Positions 59,545 through 64,000 of a stretch of DNA of 64,000 nucleotides are shown one piece after another. Within the stretch, counting starts at the first letter, position 1. Each line of letters starts with the position of its first letter. The position numbers and the translations under genes were made by a program. The notes under the pieces were generated by a model that was not told where the DNA came from, did no database searches, and saw only the letters and a program-made list of their open reading frames with translations. The DNA comes from Bacillota bacterium (GTDB lineage: Bacteria; Bacillota; UBA4882; UBA8346): assembly GCA_023394955.1 (NCBI GenBank), contig JAEWZY010000020.1, positions 1-64,000 of the forward strand. The letters run 5' to 3'.

Positions 59545-60768
59545 ATGTCCGTAATTAAAACTTTGGAAGAACGCGGCTTTATTAAACAAACCACCCATCA
59601 GGAACCATTATATGAGCTTTTAGAAAAAGAAAAGATCACTTTTTATGTGGGCTTTGATCCTACCGCCGATAGTTTGCATGTCGGTCATATGTTGCCGGTA
59701 ATGGGTATGGCCCATATGCAGCGGGCCGGACACCGTCCCATTGCCATTCTGGGCGGCGGTACGGCAATGATCGGCGACCCGAGCGGCAAGACAGACATGC
59801 GGAAGATGCTTACCCAGGAGACCATCGACCACAACGCTTCCTGTTTTAAAAAGCAGCTCTCCCGATTTCTTGATTTTGATAACGGCCGGGCTTTGATGGT
59901 CAATAACGGCGAATGGTTGTTAAGACTGAACTATATTGAGTTCTTGCGCGAAATCGGTTCCCAGTTCTCGGTGAACCGGATGTTGACCGCCGAGTGTTTT
60001 AAGTCTCGGATGGAAAAAGGTCTTTCCTTCATTGAGTTCAACTACATGCTGCTCCAGTCTTACGATTTTCTAAACCTCTTTCGGAAATATGGCTGTAGAC
60101 TCCAGATGGGCGGGGATGATCAATGGTCCAACATCCTTTCCGGGGCTGACCTAGTCCGACGTTTGGAGGGCAAAGAAGCCTATGGGATCACTTTCCCGTT
60201 ATTAACCACTTCCAGCGGGAAAAAAATGGGTAAGACCGAAGCCGGGGCAGTTTGGCTTGATCCTGAAAAGACTAGTCCCTACGAATTTTATCAATATTGG
60301 CGTAATACCGAAGACCAGGATGTTGAGAAATTTTTGAGGCTTTATACTTTCCTGCCCATGGATGAAGTCCGCCGTTTAGGAGCTTTAAAAGACCAGGAGA
60401 TTAATGAGGCTAAAAGAGTGCTGGCTTTCGAAGTGACCAAACTGGTTCATGGCGAGGAAGAGGCCCGTAAGGCCGAAGCCGCCGCTACCGCCTTTTTTAG
60501 TGGCGCCGGAAATCGGGACGACGCGCCCGCCGTCGAACTTCTCCAAACGGAGTTGGAAAAGGGGTTAACCATCGCCGATCTGGTAGTCTGGGCCGAATTA
60601 GCGGAATCAAAGAGTGAAGCGAGGCGATTGGTGACCCAGGGTGGCATTTCTCTCGGAGAAGAAAGAGTGAATGAATTTAACCGGGTGCTCAGCGCTTCCG
60701 ATTTTAACGAAGGAAGAGTACTGTTGAAAAAGGGCAAAAAACAGTTTCAAGTTATTAAATTAGTCTAA
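59545..60768 (+). CDS. tyrS: Tyrosyl-tRNA synthetase
   Basis: 407 residues. Class I aaRS: FYVGFDPTADSLHVGHM (HIGH), QMGGDDQWSNILSGADLVRR, KKMGKTEAG (KMSKS), and a C-terminal S4 domain (about 345-405; IADLVVWAELAESKSEARRLVTQGGISLGEERV, read in pieces). Controlled by the T-box upstream. Confidence 0.96.
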   Translation: MSVIKTLEERGFIKQTTHQEPLYELLEKEKITFYVGFDPTADSLHVGHMLPVMGMAHMQRAGHRPIAILGGGTAMIGDPSGKTDMRKMLTQETIDHNASCFKKQLSRFLDFDNGRALMVNNGEWLLRLNYIEFLREIGSQFSVNRMLTAECFKSRMEKGLSFIEFNYMLLQSYDFLNLFRKYGCRLQMGGDDQWSNILSGADLVRRLEGKEAYGITFPLLTTSSGKKMGKTEAGAVWLDPEKTSPYEFYQYWRNTEDQDVEKFLRLYTFLPMDEVRRLGALKDQEINEAKRVLAFEVTKLVHGEEEARKAEAAATAFFSGAGNRDDAPAVELLQTELEKGLTIADLVVWAELAESKSEARRLVTQGGISLGEERVNEFNRVLSASDFNEGRVLLKKGKKQFQVIKLV

Positions 60769-60805
60769 TCGATATCTGCCAAAATTTTCGTGATTTCAAA
60801 AATCG

Positions 60806-60843
60806 ATCCCCCTGTTGCGGCATATATTGCTGTAAGGGGGGAT
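60806..60843 (+). promoter_or_regulatory. Hairpin containing the ribosome-binding site of the NlpC/P60 gene
   Basis: ATCCCCCT (60806-60813) pairs with AGGGGGGAT (60835-60843, one bulge). The 3' arm is the SD of the gene at 60848, so the hairpin may hide it or be the tyrS terminator, or both. Confidence 0.5.
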
Positions 60844-60847
60844 TTTA

Positions 60848-62023
60848 ATGCAATTGCCCAAAATCGAGCAACCGTTACTATTACCGGGTGTTTTTCCGAA
60901 AATGCTGTCTCCGGCATTTTGGACAGCCCGGTTCCGGGATTTGGATCTTGATGAAGATTGGATGGGAAATTTCAAGTATCAGCCGGAACTAAGTTTAAGG
61001 GATTACCTTGAGAAGATTGATATTCTTTTGGAAGATTTTTTCACAGAAAACTGCGCGCCGGTAGCCCTAAAAGAATTCATATCCCAAATTAACTTGTGGG
61101 AGAATTTTGAATATGGACTGATGGTTGAGGCCGGAGACTTGAAAATATTACCGCAGATGACTCCCTTATTTTCCAATAAGGGAGAACCGGGTTTGGACCG
61201 GAACCAATTGAGTGGTTTAGATCCGGGGGACCTTTTAACCTTATTTGGAGTATCGTCCGATGGAAGCTGGTTGGGAGCAATTAGCGAGGCTGGGGTTGGT
61301 TGGGTTGAACGGAAACTAGTCGGGATCGGCCCCAGGAAGGTAATTGAAAACTACCTCAACGAACCGAACCGGTTAACCACGATTGACCCTTCACCTAAGA
61401 TTCTATCAAACAATCGAACCATCGCGGCAAGTATGGGGTGTAGTTTTCCCCTCAATGACCACCTTCGTCATACTGCGATAATCCCCGCGATGGACTCGAA
61501 AGGAGAATTATCATTTAAAAGCGGCGTAATAATTGGGGGAACCGTCCGGGATCATTTGCCAAAATCGGCCCATCATCTGATCCGGCAGGTCTTCAAATAC
61601 CTTGGCCATCGATACGCCTGGGGGGACCGGGACGCGGAAGGCAATGGCCGTGACTGTTCCCGGTTGATCAGAGATGGGTTAAGAAGTTTGGGTTTTAAAC
61701 CGCCCCGCAATTCCCAGGAGCAGCTGGCGGCGGGGAAAAACCGGATTTGCATGGCAGAAATGAATTATTCCCAGCGTTTAGCTGAGTTAAAAAAAGTCTC
61801 ACCGGGTTCTTTGCTTTTTACCTCCGGCCATGTAATGCTTTTTTTAGGAAAATATCAAGGCGAAGTTTATGCCGTTCACGCTTTAAATAACTACCGCCGA
61901 ATTGCCGATAATAAGGAAGAACCGGTTAAAGTCAAAGAAGTAGTTGTCTCAGGGCTAACTTTGGGTTCGGGGACAGGAACCGGTTCGTTGTTGGAACAGA
62001 TAACGGAGGTAATTAAGGTTTAA
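60848..62023 (+). CDS. NlpC/P60 family cell-wall peptidase with SH3-like domains
   Basis: 391 residues, SD GGGGGG 6 bases upstream. No typical signal peptide. An N-terminal stabilising/SH3-like region (about 1-250) precedes the NlpC/P60 domain (about 250-385): the nucleophile Cys in NGRDCSRLIRDGLRS (about 280), His in TSGHVMLFLG (about 325) and third catalytic His in VHALNN. Hydrolyses gamma-D-Glu-meso-DAP type bonds in stem peptides. Lack of a signal suggests action on imported muropeptides, as in YkfC-like recycling enzymes. The stop overlaps the NUDIX gene start (TAATG). Confidence 0.82.
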   Translation: MQLPKIEQPLLLPGVFPKMLSPAFWTARFRDLDLDEDWMGNFKYQPELSLRDYLEKIDILLEDFFTENCAPVALKEFISQINLWENFEYGLMVEAGDLKILPQMTPLFSNKGEPGLDRNQLSGLDPGDLLTLFGVSSDGSWLGAISEAGVGWVERKLVGIGPRKVIENYLNEPNRLTTIDPSPKILSNNRTIAASMGCSFPLNDHLRHTAIIPAMDSKGELSFKSGVIIGGTVRDHLPKSAHHLIRQVFKYLGHRYAWGDRDAEGNGRDCSRLIRDGLRSLGFKPPRNSQEQLAAGKNRICMAEMNYSQRLAELKKVSPGSLLFTSGHVMLFLGKYQGEVYAVHALNNYRRIADNKEEPVKVKEVVVSGLTLGSGTGTGSLLEQITEVIKV

Positions 62024-62409
62024 TGAAACTGGTATTGGTCACCGCCGCGGTAATCAGTGAAAAGGACCTGTTCCTTATGGGTCAGCGCTCCGATGGCGAC
62101 GAAGAGGGTAAATGGGAGTTTCCCGGAGGTAAAGTTGAGCCGGGAGAGGATCCCCGGGCCTGCTTAAAACGGGAACTTTGGGAAGAGTTGGGGGTCCAAG
62201 CCGAAGTAGGCCGGGTGTTGGAAGTGGTTTCGACGCCTCAGAATGATCATCACTTGGTCCTGCTTTATTTCAAATGCGCAATTGTAGAAGGAAAGCCGGA
62301 ACCGCTCCAATGCCGACAAATCAAATGGGTTCCTCGCGAAGACGTAAAGCTTCTTGATAAACCTCCGGCGGACCGGATTTTTTGGGATGATTTTCAAAAG
62401 TTTGGTTAA
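62023..62409 (+). CDS. NUDIX hydrolase, MutT-like 8-oxo-dGTP diphosphatase
   Basis: 128 residues. Nudix box GGKVEPGEDPRACLKRELWEELGV (about 37-60, read in pieces), which has all the signature Glu residues; preceded by LVTAAVISEKDLFLMGQRSD...WEFPGG. MutT type. Substrate in the cell likely oxidised nucleotides or CTP. Overlaps the preceding gene by one base. Confidence 0.9.
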   Translation: MKLVLVTAAVISEKDLFLMGQRSDGDEEGKWEFPGGKVEPGEDPRACLKRELWEELGVQAEVGRVLEVVSTPQNDHHLVLLYFKCAIVEGKPEPLQCRQIKWVPREDVKLLDKPPADRIFWDDFQKFG

Positions 62410-63743
62410 CGTTTTAAAGGCGACAGATCGCGGGTAATAGTCCCCGTGGTTAGCAGCTCTTCGATTTTAAAAGTACCACATTTGCGGCCGTTTAAAAACC
62501 CATCCCAGGCAGCCTGGGCTAACAATCCATCGTTTAAAAGATCAAAGAGCCACTCGGAACAATGTTCGGGATCATCTTGGACAAATCCGGCCCGGTGTTC
62601 AAGGAGCCACTTTTTATTCCAATGTTCGTGAGAGCCAAGAGGCGGGGCGATAATTATCGGAATACCCAATGCCGAATAAAAAGAAAGTTCCGAGGGTTTA
62701 GTCCATAAAATATCGGTAGTCCTGAGCACCATATTGAAACGGTGAAAATACTTCTCCCGATCGGAACTATGAAGGATATTTACTCCTATTCCCAGCTCTT
62801 CTTCGAGGCTGTACTCAATCAAAAAATTCCGGAAATATTCTCTCACATCGTCGCGAAGTCCGGCAACCAGATTCAATCGAATCTGTCGCGTTTTGATCTT
62901 TTCGCGAAGGCTTTTTAAAATTTTAACACCGATTTCTTTTTGCGCCCCCGCCCCTCCAACTGCAAAGGTAAGCGTTAAGGTGCGATTGCTACGTTTAATG
63001 CAATTTTCGGGCCGCAAATAATGTTCAACTTCGACCCGGTGGATCGCAGAGAAACGACCCTTAGGATCTAGATAATTCAGGCGCTGCCCCAGGTCAAGCT
63101 TTAAGATCTTCAGATCCGGATCGCCCAGATTCGCTTTGGGGAGCGGGAAACCGGTTAAAAAAATCTGCTCATCTGCGATTCCATATTGTTTAAGGCGCCT
63201 GATAGCATGACCGCAGGGAGCCAGATAGTTGATGCGGCATTGAGAAGGCTTTTCGGGAACCCATACCCGGTTAATATCAGTATCGGTTACCAACAAGTAT
63301 ACTTTGGGATAACCTTTGGCCTCAGCGGCAATGGCCACCGCAAAAAATGTGGTCACAATCGGTAAATTGGTTGGGGCCAACAGTTTAACTAAGGTTTCAC
63401 CCAGCCCCTTCTTGATTAAGGATTTTAAATATTTAACTTGAAGAGTGGGAGTTGAGAGATCCCGGAAAGGGTAATAGGGGTTGATCTCTTGAAACCGGTC
63501 CATAAATCCGAAGAGAAATCCGCCGATAATCGGAATGTGATTGATACCAGAGATTCCTTCATAAATATATCTCATTCTATTCCAAAGGTTGGTCTCTTTT
63601 TTGGAAGCATAATCAGAAGAACCGGCAGTGATAATTTGATCTCCTCCCAAATTTTTTAATGGATAGGCTGCGCGCTGATGTCCTAACCCCATATCAGCTG
63701 CTACTATCCATGCTTTTTGACCTGGTAAAGGATTAATGTTCAT
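62406..63743 (-). CDS. GT-B glycosyltransferase-like protein (MGDG synthase/MurG-like)
   Basis: ATG 63743 with GCGGAGG 4 bases upstream; 445 residues. N-terminal fold VAADMGLGHQRAAYPLKNLGGDQ (glycine-rich loop as in MGDG-synthase-type enzymes) and LLVTDTDINRVWVPEKP. C-terminal UDP-sugar-site-like WTKPSELSFYSALGIPIIIAPPLGSHEHWNKKWLLE, read in pieces. Processive diacylglycerol glucosyltransferases and relatives share this layout. The acceptor is unknown. Tail-to-tail with the NUDIX gene, 4-base overlap. Confidence 0.75.
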   Translation of the reverse strand: MNINPLPGQKAWIVAADMGLGHQRAAYPLKNLGGDQIITAGSSDYASKKETNLWNRMRYIYEGISGINHIPIIGGFLFGFMDRFQEINPYYPFRDLSTPTLQVKYLKSLIKKGLGETLVKLLAPTNLPIVTTFFAVAIAAEAKGYPKVYLLVTDTDINRVWVPEKPSQCRINYLAPCGHAIRRLKQYGIADEQIFLTGFPLPKANLGDPDLKILKLDLGQRLNYLDPKGRFSAIHRVEVEHYLRPENCIKRSNRTLTLTFAVGGAGAQKEIGVKILKSLREKIKTRQIRLNLVAGLRDDVREYFRNFLIEYSLEEELGIGVNILHSSDREKYFHRFNMVLRTTDILWTKPSELSFYSALGIPIIIAPPLGSHEHWNKKWLLEHRAGFVQDDPEHCSEWLFDLLNDGLLAQAAWDGFLNGRKCGTFKIEELLTTGTITRDLSPLKR

Positions 63744-63901
63744 CTTTCCTCCGCATAACAAAGTTATAATGTTTCCTGCCGAAACCTTAAGCATCTTGAT
63801 CGTTGTTATAATTAAAACTATATATTTGTTTTCGTCAAGAAACGACTTATTCTGGAGAGGTTTCGTAGTTTAACAGGATAAAAAGGAGTTTTAAGAAAAA
63901 T

Positions 63902-63976
63902 ATGGAATATACTCAAGTCTGCCTTGAGGATCTTGGATATATTTATTGTACATTTTTGGATAGGAGAAAAGGATGA
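63902..63976 (+). CDS. Possible 24-residue leader peptide
   Basis: ATG 63902 with AAAAGGAG 13 bases upstream (long spacing); ends at TGA 63974-63976, which overlaps the next start (ATGA). It could couple translation to the downstream gene. Unknown; may be chance. Confidence 0.3.
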   Translation: MEYTQVCLEDLGYIYCTFLDRRKG

Positions 63977-64000
63977 TTCCGTTAAGAGATACCATACCGA
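63973..64000 (+). CDS. Start of a rhomboid-like gene (cut by window edge)
   Basis: AGGAGA precedes ATG 63973; the nine visible codons read MIPLRDTIP, the typical first residues of bacterial rhomboid-family intramembrane proteases. Nothing more is visible, so the call is provisional. Confidence 0.45.

Overview
The window looks like a piece of chromosome from an anaerobic, endospore-forming Bacillota (Firmicutes) of moderate GC content. Spore-former genes are present: BofA, a Gin/CsfB-type sigma-G inhibitor, the PSP1 protein RicT/YaaT, and a YtpB-type terpene synthase. The yaaO-tmk-yaaQ-yaaR-holB-yaaT and dnaX-ybaB-recR orders resemble Bacillus. Two T-box leaders are present, start codons are often GTG or TTG behind strong Shine-Dalgarno (SD) sequences, and all three tRNA genes encode CCA. 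A TM1266-type small protein of FeFe-hydrogenase systems suggests anaerobic metabolism. I cannot name the genus from sequence alone.

Layout. 1-6.6 kb: DUF421/DUF4363 membrane proteins, a thiamine-diphosphate enzyme, a small heat-shock protein and an AMIN-type amidase. 6.7-19 kb: a carbohydrate-use region with a CBM25-like protein, xylR(ROK)-xylB-xylA, a GH43 beta-xylosidase, and a polysaccharide-type ABC importer (binding protein and two permeases) next to a membrane-bound AraC/YesN-type regulator. 19-28 kb: an ABC-F ATPase, tRNA-Met and tRNA-Lys, aroA, pgi, a Gfo/Idh oxidoreductase and T-box-controlled leuA. 28-37 kb: the replication/sporulation block, all on the minus strand. 37-45 kb: a UbiA/MenA prenyltransferase, a TM1266 protein, a CapA protein, a helical protein with an internal duplication, a large aminotransferase/acyl-ACP-reductase-like fusion, and a membrane-anchored glucodextranase-C-like protein. 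45-50 kb: a fluoride channel, an aminotransferase, tRNA-Leu next to an hsdR scar, and a secreted pectate lyase. 50-64 kb: murG, a polar amino-acid importer whose permease carries a PEGA domain, a polyprenyl synthase, bioY-ecfA-ecfT under a BirA-like operator, a YtpB homologue, a T-box and tyrS, an NlpC/P60 hydrolase, a NUDIX hydrolase, a GT-B enzyme, and the start of a rhomboid-like gene.

How the genes work together: the xyl genes, GH43 enzyme, oligosaccharide importer and pectate lyase point to growth on plant cell-wall polysaccharide. The polyprenyl synthase and YtpB homologue could make a C35 (sesquarterpene) lipid. The BioY/EcfA/EcfT genes form a biotin importer.

The most unusual items are: (1) the 871-residue fusion at 41067-43682, whose C-terminal half resembles cyanobacterial acyl-ACP reductase including its catalytic Cys, suggesting thioester-to-aldehyde-to-amine chemistry in one chain; (2) two unrelated degenerate tandem arrays that share a 21-bp period (1776-1942 and 39863-40114); (3) three genes whose SD lies inside a hairpin; (4) a conserved-looking structured intergenic locus at 21202-21395; and (5) degraded gene remnants near 45.7 kb and 47.4 kb. 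All assignments come from reading the sequence; no searches were run.
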